From: Lacipirellula parvula
GTDB taxonomy: Bacteria; Planctomycetota; Planctomycetia; Pirellulales; Lacipirellulaceae
Direction: 5' to 3'
Length of the DNA: 64,000 nucleotides
Assembly: GCF_009177095.1 (NCBI RefSeq)
Contig: NZ_AP021861.1
Location: 4,446,501-4,510,500 of the forward strand
Shown here: piece by piece, positions 35,562 through 45,433 of the stretch
How positions within the stretch are numbered: position 1 is the stretch's first letter
How the letters are laid out: each line of letters starts with the position of its first letter
Notes under the pieces: model-generated
Seen by the model: only the letters and a program-made list of their open reading frames with translations
The model's database searches: none
What the model was told of the DNA's origin: nothing
Program-made: the position numbers and the translations under genes

Positions 35562-36905
35562 ATGTCGCGACTTTCGCCGTCGATAATCCGCCTGCTGATG
35601 CTCGCCTTCGCGGCGACCGCCATCGGCGGCCGCGCGTACGGTAGCGACGTGCCAATCGACGCCGACGAGGAAGAGGTCGTTCAGACACTCTCGCTTGAGG
35701 AACCCCTCGACGCGCCGCTAGAAGCTGCGAGCAACGCCGCACCGGCCGCGGCCGACACAATGGAGCCGACGGATTACTACGACGAAACGCTCGTTCAGGA
35801 ATTCTCTGAATCTCCTGAATGCACCGACGGCTGCAGCCTCGCGCCGCTGAACTCGCGCTTTTGGTTCACCGCCGAGTACCTGCTGTGGGGAACCGAGGGG
35901 ATGTACGTCCCGGCCCTCGTCAGTACCAGCCCGATTGGGACCGCATCGGGCCAGGCGGGCGTCTTGGACGGCTCCTCGACGACGCTCCTCAAAGGCGAAT
36001 CGCACTTCAACGACGACGTCCGCTCCGGCGCACGGTTTGAGTTCGGCTATTGGCTCGATTCGGAACAGCTCGACTCGATCGCCGCCACGTACTTTTTCAT
36101 CGGCCAAGGCTCGTCCGGCTACCACGTTGACCCGGCTCAGAACGGCATCATCGCGCGTCCCTTCTACAACGTGGAAGACGAAGCGGGCGACGCGCGGCTC
36201 GTCGCCTATCCGAATCTTGTCACCGGCACGGTCGATATCGCCGCGCAGATGAACTTTCACGCCGCGTCGGTCGAGTACCGCCGACGTGCGATCAACTCGG
36301 GCCGTTACAAAATTGATTGGCTGTTCGGATACCAATTTGCGCAGCTCGACGAGAACATCACCATCCGCGATTCGACGCTGTCACTCTCCGGCATCACGCA
36401 GGGAACAAGCATCAATCTCTACGACGCGTTCGACTCGTCGAACGCGTTCCACGGAGCGCTCCTCGGGCTAGCGGCGCACGAGCAGCTCAGCGACAACTGG
36501 ACCGGCGACGTCTACGGCAAGGGGTCGATCGGCGGCGTAGCCAGCCGAACCAACATCACTGGCGAAACGGCCACGACGCTGAACAACGTCACCACGACGA
36601 ACGCCGGCGGCCTGCTCACGCAGACGACCAATCTCGGCGTTCATCGCGAAGGCTACGTCAGTTCTGCATGGGAGTTCGGACTCCGTGCACGCCGCAAGCT
36701 GACCAGCAACATGTCATTCACTATTGGCTACACTTGGTTCTTGCTGAGCCACGTCGAACGCGCCGGCGAACAGATTGACCTCGCGGTCAATGTGTCGCAA
36801 ATCCCGCCCGGCAGCCTGAGCGGTTTAGCCCGACCGGCGTTCCCCGGCGAAAAATCAAGCTTCTGGACGCAGGGAATCAGCGTCGGCCTTGAGTCTCGCT
36901 TCTAA
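35562..36905 (+). CDS. BBP7-family outer-membrane beta-barrel protein
   Basis: A 447-residue protein with a signal peptide (LLMLAFAATAIGGRAYG) and an acidic linker (about 28-75). A barrel-like domain begins at FWFTAEYLLW, the family's hallmark, and continues with repeated amphipathic strands (GARFEFGYWL, ASVEYRRR, WEFGLRARRKL). It ends with VGLESRF, the C-terminal Phe expected of an outer-membrane barrel. BBP7 proteins are numerous in planctomycetes and of unknown function. It converges on the giant surface-protein gene, with only 20 bases between stops. Confidence 0.87.
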   Translation: MSRLSPSIIRLLMLAFAATAIGGRAYGSDVPIDADEEEVVQTLSLEEPLDAPLEAASNAAPAAADTMEPTDYYDETLVQEFSESPECTDGCSLAPLNSRFWFTAEYLLWGTEGMYVPALVSTSPIGTASGQAGVLDGSSTTLLKGESHFNDDVRSGARFEFGYWLDSEQLDSIAATYFFIGQGSSGYHVDPAQNGIIARPFYNVEDEAGDARLVAYPNLVTGTVDIAAQMNFHAASVEYRRRAINSGRYKIDWLFGYQFAQLDENITIRDSTLSLSGITQGTSINLYDAFDSSNAFHGALLGLAAHEQLSDNWTGDVYGKGSIGGVASRTNITGETATTLNNVTTTNAGGLLTQTTNLGVHREGYVSSAWEFGLRARRKLTSNMSFTIGYTWFLLSHVERAGEQIDLAVNVSQIPPGSLSGLARPAFPGEKSSFWTQGISVGLESRF

Positions 36906-36925
36906 GCCGAACGGCCCATCACGGC

Positions 36926-39900
36926 CTAGGCCGCGAGCCCGCTCTGCAACTCGGCAAACGCCGCGTCGATCGCGTCAATCTCGCCGTCCGTCGACTCATT
37001 GGCCGCGTCGATGAGATCTCCGCTTGCCGGCTCCTCGTGCAACGACAACGGGACTTCGTCGGCGCCAGCATCACCTGCGTCCGAATCGTCCGAAATCGGT
37101 TCCGCGACAACGTCGCTCTCGTCCGACTCATCATCGGCGGCGGCAAGCGACGCGAAGGCGAGCCCCGCGAGCGACTCGTCTGAGCTATCTTCAGCGACGT
37201 TTGACGCCTCTTCCTCGGCGAGCAACGCGGCCGACGATGCGTCAGCCGCACTCGCGCTGCTCGGCGTAAACGTCGTATCGCCGTTGCGGATCGCGGTGGC
37301 GAGCTCGTCGTTGCCGGCGGCGTCTTCGCCCCGTGCGATCACTTGCCGAAAGAAGTCGTTGCTGGCGTAGCTAGAAGCGAAGAACCACCGGATCGAGGTA
37401 TGCTCCGGCTTCAGCAATCGTTCGCCGAAATTGTTGTTAGCGGCCGTTTCAGCGGCCGTCAGCACGATGTTCGCGATCGAGTCGTTCGTGATCGTCGCTC
37501 CCGTATCGGCGCTCTTCTCGATGCCGTCGTTCATCGCCGCCGGCTGGGATTCAACGACTTTGTAGGTTCCTGCGGGCAACGCGGTGAACGAATAGCTGCC
37601 GTCGTTTTTCGTGATCGCCGTTCGCGTGACGTTCGTTCCGCTGCTCGTGCTGGTAAGCGTGACAAGCACGCCAGGAACGCCCGTTTCGCCCGTGTCTTTC
37701 ACGCCGTCATTGTCGGCGTCGAAGTAAACGAATCCGGAAATGACGCCCGTCGACGTCGCAGCCGTGACCGTCATCGTCACGGTGGCAGTCTTCGTCACTC
37801 CCCCTTCGTCAGTGATCGTGTAAGTAAAGGTTTCCGTTCCGGTGAAACCGCTTGCCGGCTTGTAGGTAACGTTCGCTCCGTTCGTGCCGATCGCGACCAC
37901 GCCGCCCTGGGAACCTTGCGTTACCGCGGTGACCTTCAAGTCGTCGCCGTCGGGATCGGTGTCGTTTGCTAGGACGTCGACGGTTTGAGTCGTGCCGTCA
38001 TTGGCCACTGTCTTCGAATCAGCAGTTGCCGTCGGCGCGTCGTTCGAATTGACGACGTTGATCGTCACCGTTACCGGCTCCGATTGGCCGGTAGCGTCTT
38101 TCACACGGTACTTGAACGTCACGGTTCCCTGGAAGTTTGCCGCTGGCACGTAGGTGAACGAACCGTTGGAATTGAGCGTCAGCGTGCCCGAGGCGGGGTT
38201 CTCCGCCACGACCACGGTCATGGCGTCCCCTTCAGGATCGGTATCGTTCTTCAGCACGCCGTTCGCCACATCGACGGTGAGCGTCGTCTCTTCATTCACT
38301 GTGTACTGATCCGCGACGCCGGTGGGCGCATCGTTCACCGCCGTGACGTTGATCGTGACAGTAATCGGGTCCGAAGTGTTCGTGCCGTCGGAGATGCGGT
38401 ATGTGAAGGTGTCGGTCCCGTTGTAGTTCCCCGCAGGGGTGTAGACGAACGAACCGTCCGGATTGAGCGCCAGCGTGCCATGCGCTGGGTTCGTGTCGAC
38501 TGTTACGGTGAGGGTCTCTTCGTCCGGATCACTGTCGTTCTTCAAAACGCCGTCCGCGACCGGAACAGTCAGCGGCGTGTCTTCGTTGGTCGTGTAGCTA
38601 TCTGCGACGCCGACAGGCGGGTCCGACACGGCGGTGACGTTGATGGTCACCGTCGCGATATTCCCTTCAATGGCTCCATTCTGGGCTTTGTAAGTGAACG
38701 TATCGGTTCCGAAGAAATCGGGGTCAGGCGTGTAAGTGAACGAACCATCGTCGTTAAGCGTCAACGTCCCATGGGCTGGCTCGCTCACCAATACTGCCGT
38801 CAACGTCTCCCCGCTGCCGTCGTTGCCGAGAACGCCGGTTGCCGCCGGGACTGTCAGCGTCCCATCCTCGGCGACCGTGTAATTATCGGGTAGCACGGCA
38901 ATATCGCCTGTCACCGTGAGGACGACAGTCTGCAGCGCCACATTGCCCGCAATATCGCCCAGGCGGATCACAAATTGGTGCGTCATCGCCTGCTGAGCGG
39001 TCGGCGTCCATTGGATCGCGCCCGTCGCCGCATTGATCGTCATCCCCGCGGGAGCGTTCAGCAACGTGTACGTAGCGCCATCGACTCCTTCACTGGTGCT
39101 TGCCGGATCGTACTCGTACGTGTCGCCAAACGCGACGGTAGCGCCAGGCGTCGTCGAAATCGGAGCCGGCGCCGTCGTGTCAATCGCAACCGTCAGCGCA
39201 GCGCTGGCGCCGCTTTCGGAACCGCTCAACGTCTGCCGAGCGGTGATTTGGTGCACCCCATCCGTCAGCGTGACGCTTCCATTGGTGACGATCGTGACCG
39301 TCGATCCCGTGGCCACCGCCGAGCCGATCAGTGTATCGCCCGCGTACAGCCGGACTTCGCCGCCAGGAGCGACGCCGCTCACGACGAACGTTAGCTGGCG
39401 ACCGCTCGAGTTATTAAGCGCGGTGATGTGATCGCTGTTGGAATTGCCCGTATCGCTAGCCGCCGCGAGCGTCACGCCGGTAGGCGCCAGGATGATCGAC
39501 TCGCCGAAGTTACGATTGTTGAGTTCAACGCCGATCTCAACCGTTACGGTGTAAGCAGCGCCTTCCGCCGGCAGCGTCTGCTGCCCCTGAGCCGACGCGA
39601 CCATGCGGATCGTGTACGTTCCCGGCTCAAGTTGCAGGCGATACTTGCCGTCGTCGTCGGTAAAGGTGAAAATTTCTCCATCGTCGCGGGCGCCGTTGTT
39701 GTTGGCGTCGACGTAGATCACGGCGCCGGCCAAGCCCTCTTCACCGGAATCTTGCGTCCCGTTGCCGTTGAGATCGACGAACCGCACGCCCGAGACGTCG
39801 CCGAGCCCTTCGATCGACTGCACCACCGCCAGTTTCCCGTCGGCGCCGACCGGCAATTCATTGAACGGCGCTGCATTGCTGGAATTGATCGGCAAGCTCG

Positions 39901-42190
39901 CGATCGCGTCGACGGTCGCCATCGACAAAATCTTGCCGAAGACGGTGAACGAATTGTTCTCCGGGAGATCGAGGAATTTGTTCGAGTCGCTCAAGTTGAT
40001 GAAGAACTGACTCGTCGCGCTGTTGACTTGCCCGCCGAGCTTCGCCATCGCGATCGTGCCGCGCACGTTTGATAGCTTGAACTCGTTCTGAATCTGCGGG
40101 TCGGTCGGAACCTCCGTGAACTGCGAAGTGCCGGAGCCCGAATACGTCGTGGACGACGTCGTGAATCCACCGCCTTGAATCACGAAATCGCTGTCGGCCC
40201 GATGAAACAGCGAATTGAGGTAATCGCCGTCGTTGATGTAGTTGAGGAAGTTCGCGACTGTGATCGGCGCGTCGCCGTCGTACAGTTCGATCAGAATTGT
40301 TCCATACGTCGTATTCAGCGAGACGACGGGATTGGCTCCATAGATGATGACGACGTCGTCGCCCGCCTGCACATGGTAGTTCTCAAAATCGCGAACTACT
40401 TGGCCATTGACGAACATCTGCACCGTCTTTTGAACTGTGGCGACGTTGCCGAGGATCTGCGTCGCGCTGAACATTGCGTTCGCATTGTTCCCCGCGATCC
40501 CGGCGTCGGTCCGCCACACGTCGAAGAATTGCCCCAGCGTCGTTCCTGCGCCTCCGGTGTAGTTGACCTTCCCCCCTTGCGACGACGTGAAGCTCCACGC
40601 CGTAGCGCCGTTCTCCTTGACGCCGACCGTCGAGGGAATCGTCACGGCGACACCGTCGACGTAAATCGAAAGCTGGTACTGCTCCGCTTCGACTAGCGTG
40701 AAAAGCTCGCGCCCGCTCGAGACGACGCCCGAGAACATCAATTTGCCGTTCACCTCGGTGAGGGCGTTCGGGTCAAGCGAGTTGGCGCCAGTGGCAAGAT
40801 CCGCGACGATCTTCGCACCCCCGGCGGGAGTGTACTGCCAGAGTTCGCGGCCCGTCGCCGTCGTGTAAGCCGAGAAGTAGAGCGTTCCGTTCACCTGTGT
40901 CATGTAGATCGGGAAGCTCGACGACGCCCCCGTACCGGGCGAGACGTCGGCAACCATCACCGTGCCGGCTTCGGTGCCGTCCGACTTCCACAGCTCTTTG
41001 CCGTTGACGGTATTGTCGGCGCCGAAGTAGAGGACGCCGTCAATCACTTCGAAGCCGGCAAAGTACGACAGGTTGCCAGTCGCTCCCGGCGTGATGTCTT
41101 TCACTAGCGCCGTTCCAGCTTCGGTGCCGTCGCTCTTCCAGAGTTCGTCGCCATGCGTCCCGTCGTTCGCGGTAAACATGAGCAAATTGCCGACGACTTC
41201 GATAACGCTGGAAGTCGTGAAGGGGCTGTCGGCGCCCGCGCGGATGTCTTTCACCAGCGAAGTGCCCGCCTCGGAGCCGTCCGTCTTCCACAGCTCGGCT
41301 CCGTGCGTTCCGTCGTTGGCAACAAAGTAAAGCGTGCCGTTCATCACGCGTAAGAGCCCGGGATTCGACGGAGCAGGGCGGGTCTGCGCCGCCCCGCCGC
41401 CGCTCGGCGTATATTCGTACGTGCCGGTGCGGATGTCCTTCACCATCACGGTGCCGACTTCGGTCCCGTTCGACTTCCATAACTCACGACCATGGACGCC
41501 GTCGTCGGCGGTGAAATAAAGCTCACCGTTGTAGTTAGTCAATTGCAACGGATTCGCAGACGAAGGCGTCGCGCCAGAGTCCGCAAAGATATTGCGAACG
41601 AGCGTCGTCCCCGCGGCAGTGCCGTCGGAAGTCCACAGCTCGACGCCCGTGACGCCGTTGCGCGCCGTGAAGAACAGCTTGCCGTCGACGTTGGTCAGCT
41701 GCGAAGGCAGCGACGAGTTCGGCAGCGTCTGATAGCCCGCCGCATAAGTCCCGGTGAAGACGTCCTTCACCATCTTCGTACCGATAACGGTTCCGTCGGT
41801 CCGCCACAGTTCGACGCCGTTCGTACCGTCGTTTGCGGCGAAGTAGAGGACGCCGTTGACGTTCACGAGATTCGTCGGATTCGAAGCCCCCGCGCCGACG
41901 TTGATGTCGACAAGCATCGACGTCCCTTGGGGCGTGCCGTCGGTCTTCCACAGCTCGCGCCCGTTCGTCCCGTTGCTGGCGACGAAGTAGGTGACGCCGT
42001 TCATCTCCGTGAAGTCCGTCGGCGTCGACGCACCGGTGGGATTGAGATCGACCAGAATCGGCACGCTCGACAGCGCATAACGCGATTCGAGCGATTCAAC
42101 CCCCAACGCGCGAATGCCTTGCTGACGAAGAGATTGAGCGTGGCGACGCCGACGTTCACGGCGGCTGATCTGCGAGCGATGCTTCTTCAT
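36926..42190 (-). CDS. Giant surface protein: ELWxxDGT repeats, cyclophilin domain, cadherin-like repeats
   Basis: 1754 residues from the ATG at 42190. The very basic N-terminus is followed by the planctomycete LExR-x-L motif (VESLESRYALSS, about 31-42), probably a sorting signal. Residues 45-500 hold seven ELWxxDGT-type repeats and one degenerate one (for example GVELWRTDGTVIGTKMVKDV). An unassigned beta domain lies at about 505-615. A cyclophilin-type peptidyl-prolyl isomerase domain spans about 620-790, with FHRADSDFVIQGGG and TSQFFINLSD. SdrD-B, Ig-like and four tandem cadherin-like repeats (about 1097-1477, typical SYTTNEDTPLTV and GTLTLNDDGSFTY) follow, then a second SdrD-B domain and an acidic tail with no dockerin or PEP-CTERM. 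It is likely an adhesin or S-layer-like protein. Confidence 0.88.
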   Translation of the reverse strand: MKKHRSQISRRERRRRHAQSLRQQGIRALGVESLESRYALSSVPILVDLNPTGASTPTDFTEMNGVTYFVASNGTNGRELWKTDGTPQGTSMLVDINVGAGASNPTNLVNVNGVLYFAANDGTNGVELWRTDGTVIGTKMVKDVFTGTYAAGYQTLPNSSLPSQLTNVDGKLFFTARNGVTGVELWTSDGTAAGTTLVRNIFADSGATPSSANPLQLTNYNGELYFTADDGVHGRELWKSNGTEVGTVMVKDIRTGTYEYTPSGGGAAQTRPAPSNPGLLRVMNGTLYFVANDGTHGAELWKTDGSEAGTSLVKDIRAGADSPFTTSSVIEVVGNLLMFTANDGTHGDELWKSDGTEAGTALVKDITPGATGNLSYFAGFEVIDGVLYFGADNTVNGKELWKSDGTEAGTVMVADVSPGTGASSSFPIYMTQVNGTLYFSAYTTATGRELWQYTPAGGAKIVADLATGANSLDPNALTEVNGKLMFSGVVSSGRELFTLVEAEQYQLSIYVDGVAVTIPSTVGVKENGATAWSFTSSQGGKVNYTGGAGTTLGQFFDVWRTDAGIAGNNANAMFSATQILGNVATVQKTVQMFVNGQVVRDFENYHVQAGDDVVIIYGANPVVSLNTTYGTILIELYDGDAPITVANFLNYINDGDYLNSLFHRADSDFVIQGGGFTTSSTTYSGSGTSQFTEVPTDPQIQNEFKLSNVRGTIAMAKLGGQVNSATSQFFINLSDSNKFLDLPENNSFTVFGKILSMATVDAIASLPINSSNAAPFNELPVGADGKLAVVQSIEGLGDVSGVRFVDLNGNGTQDSGEEGLAGAVIYVDANNNGARDDGEIFTFTDDDGKYRLQLEPGTYTIRMVASAQGQQTLPAEGAAYTVTVEIGVELNNRNFGESIILAPTGVTLAAASDTGNSNSDHITALNNSSGRQLTFVVSGVAPGGEVRLYAGDTLIGSAVATGSTVTIVTNGSVTLTDGVHQITARQTLSGSESGASAALTVAIDTTAPAPISTTPGATVAFGDTYEYDPASTSEGVDGATYTLLNAPAGMTINAATGAIQWTPTAQQAMTHQFVIRLGDIAGNVALQTVVLTVTGDIAVLPDNYTVAEDGTLTVPAATGVLGNDGSGETLTAVLVSEPAHGTLTLNDDGSFTYTPDPDFFGTDTFTYKAQNGAIEGNIATVTINVTAVSDPPVGVADSYTTNEDTPLTVPVADGVLKNDSDPDEETLTVTVDTNPAHGTLALNPDGSFVYTPAGNYNGTDTFTYRISDGTNTSDPITVTINVTAVNDAPTGVADQYTVNEETTLTVDVANGVLKNDTDPEGDAMTVVVAENPASGTLTLNSNGSFTYVPAANFQGTVTFKYRVKDATGQSEPVTVTINVVNSNDAPTATADSKTVANDGTTQTVDVLANDTDPDGDDLKVTAVTQGSQGGVVAIGTNGANVTYKPASGFTGTETFTYTITDEGGVTKTATVTMTVTAATSTGVISGFVYFDADNDGVKDTGETGVPGVLVTLTSTSSGTNVTRTAITKNDGSYSFTALPAGTYKVVESQPAAMNDGIEKSADTGATITNDSIANIVLTAAETAANNNFGERLLKPEHTSIRWFFASSYASNDFFRQVIARGEDAAGNDELATAIRNGDTTFTPSSASAADASSAALLAEEEASNVAEDSSDESLAGLAFASLAAADDESDESDVVAEPISDDSDAGDAGADEVPLSLHEEPASGDLIDAANESTDGEIDAIDAAFAELQSGLAA

Positions 42191-42931
42191 AGTTGCCTGA
42201 GTCGATGCCCCCGCCTGGGCGGGGAAGTTCGTCGATGCCTGTTCCGGATCTACGAGACGAGCGATGGGAGATTTTTTCCCGCTGGCAAAACCCGTCAACG
42301 CCGGCGGGACCAATTTCCATCCTAAGTACGGATTTCCGGGCCCACAACAAATCGGCGTGCTCCAGCGTCCGAACTCGTTTCCCAGACGCCCAAAATGTCC
42401 CGTTGTGCAGATCGCACGGGTTGGACAGGTGAAAAACGCCGAAAAAACGCCAGCGGACCTCGCCTCCACCGGACGAACAACTCCGCTGGGAATGGGACTT
42501 CGCCCAGCAGTGCTTCCCCGGCGCGCACGTCTCCAAGAATGGAGGGCCGGAAGCCGCTCAAAGCGTCACGCCCGGCGTTAAAAAAGGCCGGGACAGGGGG
42601 AGCCGAGGGAAGGTGTCCCTTTGGCAGGAGAGTAGAGGGCAGATCCCAACAGGACGACCGAGAATGGCCTGGTAACTCGCAGGATGATGTTTCGGTCGCT
42701 AGCCCCCAGAGGGGGCGGCATGATGTAGCCAGGGGCGCCAGCCCCTGGTTCGAAGCATCGTAGCGAGCGAAAGCCCCGCGAGGGGCGACACCACTCGAAA
42801 TTGTGATCACGAGCAGTGCCGCCCTTCACGGGGCTGGGACAGCTGCTCCAACCAAGAACCAGGGACTCGCTCCCCTGGCGACGCTACTCGGCCCCTCCAG
42901 GGCCGATACGGTCAGCAATTCTTGCCGCAGA
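42191..42931. other. Gene-free region upstream of the giant protein
   Basis: This stretch of about 740 bases has no convincing gene on either strand. The right part (42700-42910) is dense in short palindromes (see the repeat entry). The part next to 42190 should hold the giant gene's promoter, but none was identified. Confidence 0.5.
42700..42910. repeat. Composite palindromic intergenic repeat
   Basis: Three hairpins lie close together: CCAGGGGC-GCCA-GCCCCTGG (42729-42748), GCCCC-GCGA-GGGGC (42773-42786), and an imperfect CCAGGGA/TCCCCTGG pair near 42859-42878. Phrases such as AGCCAGGGGCGCCAGCCCC look like parts of a dispersed planctomycete repeat. There is no coding content; it could be a non-autonomous mobile or structural element. 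Confidence 0.5.
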
Positions 42932-44326
42932 CTAACCGACCGCAGCACAGGTCAACGACGCCGCCACTTCCTCAGCAGCCTGCTCGCCCGCGAACAGCGC
43001 CCCTTCCAAGTAACCATTCCAGTCCTTGGCAAGATCAGACGCCGCCCACCAGACGTTCTGGAACCGCGGCATCGACTCGCCGCCGAACGCCGCCCCGAAC
43101 TCGCACCAGGCGCCAGGCGGAAAATGGCAGCCGTAGCCGCCGCGCGTGAACTGGTCGGCAGTCCAGTCGTGTTCGATGTAGTCGATCGGCTCCAAGGCCT
43201 CGGGCCCGAACACATCGGCCCACGCTTGAAGCACTGCTTGCTTCCGCTCATGCAGCGGCAGACGCAATGCTTCCGTCGCACGACGCGCTGTCAGAAACCC
43301 GAGCAGCACGCCCGGACCGTCGCCGAGCGTATTGTCATAGGTGAACGTCTGCGGCCCGTCCCAATTAATGCCGTTCCCCGACAACCCGTTGTCGCGCCAG
43401 AAGGGGCGATCGTAGACCGCCTGCACTTTCATCGTGTTGCCCGTCTGCATGGCGGCAAACGCGCGATAGAGATCGGGCGGCAACGGCGGGCTGAAGATCA
43501 GCCCCGGCACCAGTTGCGGCGGCAAACAGACGATCGCCGTTTGTGCGAAGTAATCGCGTTCGCCAGTCTCGACGCAGACGCCCGCTTCCGTTTGCACGAT
43601 AGCCTGAACCGCTTGGTTGAGGTGCAGCGCGTCGCCAAGCCGCTCCGCGAGTCGCTGGGCCACGAGTTGCGTTCCGCCGGCGACTCGATTCGCCTGGGCG
43701 CCACCAATCGCCCAGGGCGGCAGCCCGTGGCTGGTTTGGATGAACCACAGCATCTGCAGCAGCGAGACTTGGCCAGGCTCGGTCGAGTACGCCTGGTTGG
43801 TGAGGAACTTGAAGAACTCACGGCCCATGTCGGACTGCACGCGCGTTTCCAGCCAACTCTGGAAGGTGATTGCGTCCCAATTCTCCGCGTCGCCGCCAAC
43901 CCACGGCTCTGCAGCGGAGACGAGTGGGAACAGACGATTCAATTCATCGAGCGTTCGCTCAATCTCGGCGCCGACTTCGGCCGGGTAGTTCAGCTTTTCG
44001 GTAAGGCACTTCGCGGGCGTGCCCGTATACCGGGCCACGCGATCGCCCACGCAAAGAAATGAATCCCCCTCTGTCCAAGCGGGCACGGCCTGAAGGCCGA
44101 CCTCGCGAACGAGTTGATTCACGCGCACTTGCGCATCGTTGATGTACTGCCCGCCGAGCTCGAGCCGAGGCATTTTGGCGACGGGCAGTTCGAGCGTCCG
44201 TCCTCCCACCCGATCGCGAGCCTCGATGAGAATCGCATTGACGCCTAGCGCCCGCAGCCTGGTCGCGGCGGCCAAGCCACTGTAACCAGCGCCGATGACG
44301 ACGCAATCACAAACGAAGCGATCCAT
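42932..44326 (-). CDS. FAD-dependent amine oxidase
   Basis: A 464-residue flavoprotein. The N-terminal dinucleotide-binding motif is VVIGAGYSGLAAATRLRALG, followed by EARDRVGGRTLELPV, the second FAD-contact motif of the monoamine oxidase/phytoene-desaturase superfamily. A GG-doublet region (LELGGQYIND), substrate-domain sequences and a C-terminal FAD motif (LEGALFAGEQAAEEVAASL) complete it. The nearest class is flavin monoamine oxidases that oxidise primary or secondary amines. It precedes no clear partner, but the next genes on the same strand (epimerase, ABM-domain protein, guanine deaminase) form a compact cluster. Confidence 0.88.
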   Translation of the reverse strand: MDRFVCDCVVIGAGYSGLAAATRLRALGVNAILIEARDRVGGRTLELPVAKMPRLELGGQYINDAQVRVNQLVREVGLQAVPAWTEGDSFLCVGDRVARYTGTPAKCLTEKLNYPAEVGAEIERTLDELNRLFPLVSAAEPWVGGDAENWDAITFQSWLETRVQSDMGREFFKFLTNQAYSTEPGQVSLLQMLWFIQTSHGLPPWAIGGAQANRVAGGTQLVAQRLAERLGDALHLNQAVQAIVQTEAGVCVETGERDYFAQTAIVCLPPQLVPGLIFSPPLPPDLYRAFAAMQTGNTMKVQAVYDRPFWRDNGLSGNGINWDGPQTFTYDNTLGDGPGVLLGFLTARRATEALRLPLHERKQAVLQAWADVFGPEALEPIDYIEHDWTADQFTRGGYGCHFPPGAWCEFGAAFGGESMPRFQNVWWAASDLAKDWNGYLEGALFAGEQAAEEVAASLTCAAVG

Positions 44327-44410
44327 GACTACTCTCCGGACGGTTGGCCCAATAACGCCTCAAAAGCGCGGGGCAGTTCTCAGCTCACGTCAATAATGGA
44401 ATATCGTGTC

Positions 44411-45382
44411 CTACGCTCCGACCGTCACCAGCGATTGCTGCCGCTCGTGCTCTCCGACGAAACTCTCGAACAGCAACTTTACCCCTTGGCGAATATCAAC
44501 CTGCGGCTTCCAGCCGAGATCTCGCTCGATGGCGACGAGCGACATCTTCCGCGCGTTCATCGCGTACTTATCGGGATCGCTGGTCGGCTGGATGGTCGCC
44601 GTCGGCACGTGCTCTTTCACCAACTCAGCAATTTTGCGGAACGTCGGGAAGCCTGGCCCCGTGACGTTGTAGGCCAGCGTGTCGACCTCGCCGATGCGCT
44701 CGCGAGGAACGCTCAACGCCCGTTGCAGGGCAAAGCATACGTCGTCGACGTACACCCACGGCAGCGGCACATCGCAACCTGCATCGAGCATGATCGGCTG
44801 CCCAGCCAGAGCCGCTTTGAACATCTCGCTAATGCCGCAGTAAGCCGTCCGCCCCGCGCCGTAAACGATACTGATCCGTAGCGACACCGCGTCGATATCC
44901 TCTTGAGCGTTGAACGCCCGCAACATCGCCTCGCACGATACCTTCGTCGCGCCATAAGGCTCGCTAGCCAAGAGCGGCAACCCTTCGACCACCGGCGTTA
45001 CGCACGATGCCTTCTCGGCGGCTTGGCCGTAGACCGAGCTCGACGATAAAAACACAATCCGTCCCGACAGCTTCCGCAGCCGCGCGACCTCAAACAGATT
45101 GAGCGTGCCGAGGACATTCACCTCGAACACTTTCGCCGGGAAGTTATTGCAGATATGAGGACCTGAAACGCCGCCTGCGTGGACGACGCTCGTCACGTCA
45201 TGTTCTTCAAACAAACGGTCGACGAACGCTCGGTCGGTCACATCGCCGACCACAACTGGCCAAGGCCGCGGCGTTGGGCTCTCGATTACGTCCAGCCCGA
45301 CGACTTGCTCGCCCGATTCATGCAGCAGCTTCGCCAAATGGGTTCCCAAGAAACCTTCGGCGCCAGTAATCAAAATCGACAT
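44411..45382 (-). CDS. NAD-dependent epimerase/dehydratase (extended SDR)
   Basis: A 323-residue protein. The nucleotide-binding motif is ILITGAEGFLGTHLA. The catalytic YGATK supplies Tyr and Lys, with SSSSVYGQ before it. Other extended-SDR signatures are VVGDVTDRAFVD, NVLGTLNLFE and PLPWVYVDDVCFA. It probably acts on a nucleotide sugar or a uronate. It is the last gene of an apparent leftward unit with the ABM-domain protein and guanine deaminase (gaps of 51 and 33 bases), though the connection to purine metabolism is not obvious. Confidence 0.87.
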   Translation of the reverse strand: MSILITGAEGFLGTHLAKLLHESGEQVVGLDVIESPTPRPWPVVVGDVTDRAFVDRLFEEHDVTSVVHAGGVSGPHICNNFPAKVFEVNVLGTLNLFEVARLRKLSGRIVFLSSSSVYGQAAEKASCVTPVVEGLPLLASEPYGATKVSCEAMLRAFNAQEDIDAVSLRISIVYGAGRTAYCGISEMFKAALAGQPIMLDAGCDVPLPWVYVDDVCFALQRALSVPRERIGEVDTLAYNVTGPGFPTFRKIAELVKEHVPTATIQPTSDPDKYAMNARKMSLVAIERDLGWKPQVDIRQGVKLLFESFVGEHERQQSLVTVGA

Positions 45383-45433
45383 CAGTTCCCCCTCAAGCTG
45401 CTAATCAACAACGAACGACGGACAAGTCTCTGC

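Noticed and set aside
37343-42325. Plus-strand frames across the giant-protein gene
   Set aside because: They are composed of Arg/Val-rich nonsense antisense to strongly recognisable ELW and cadherin-like repeats.
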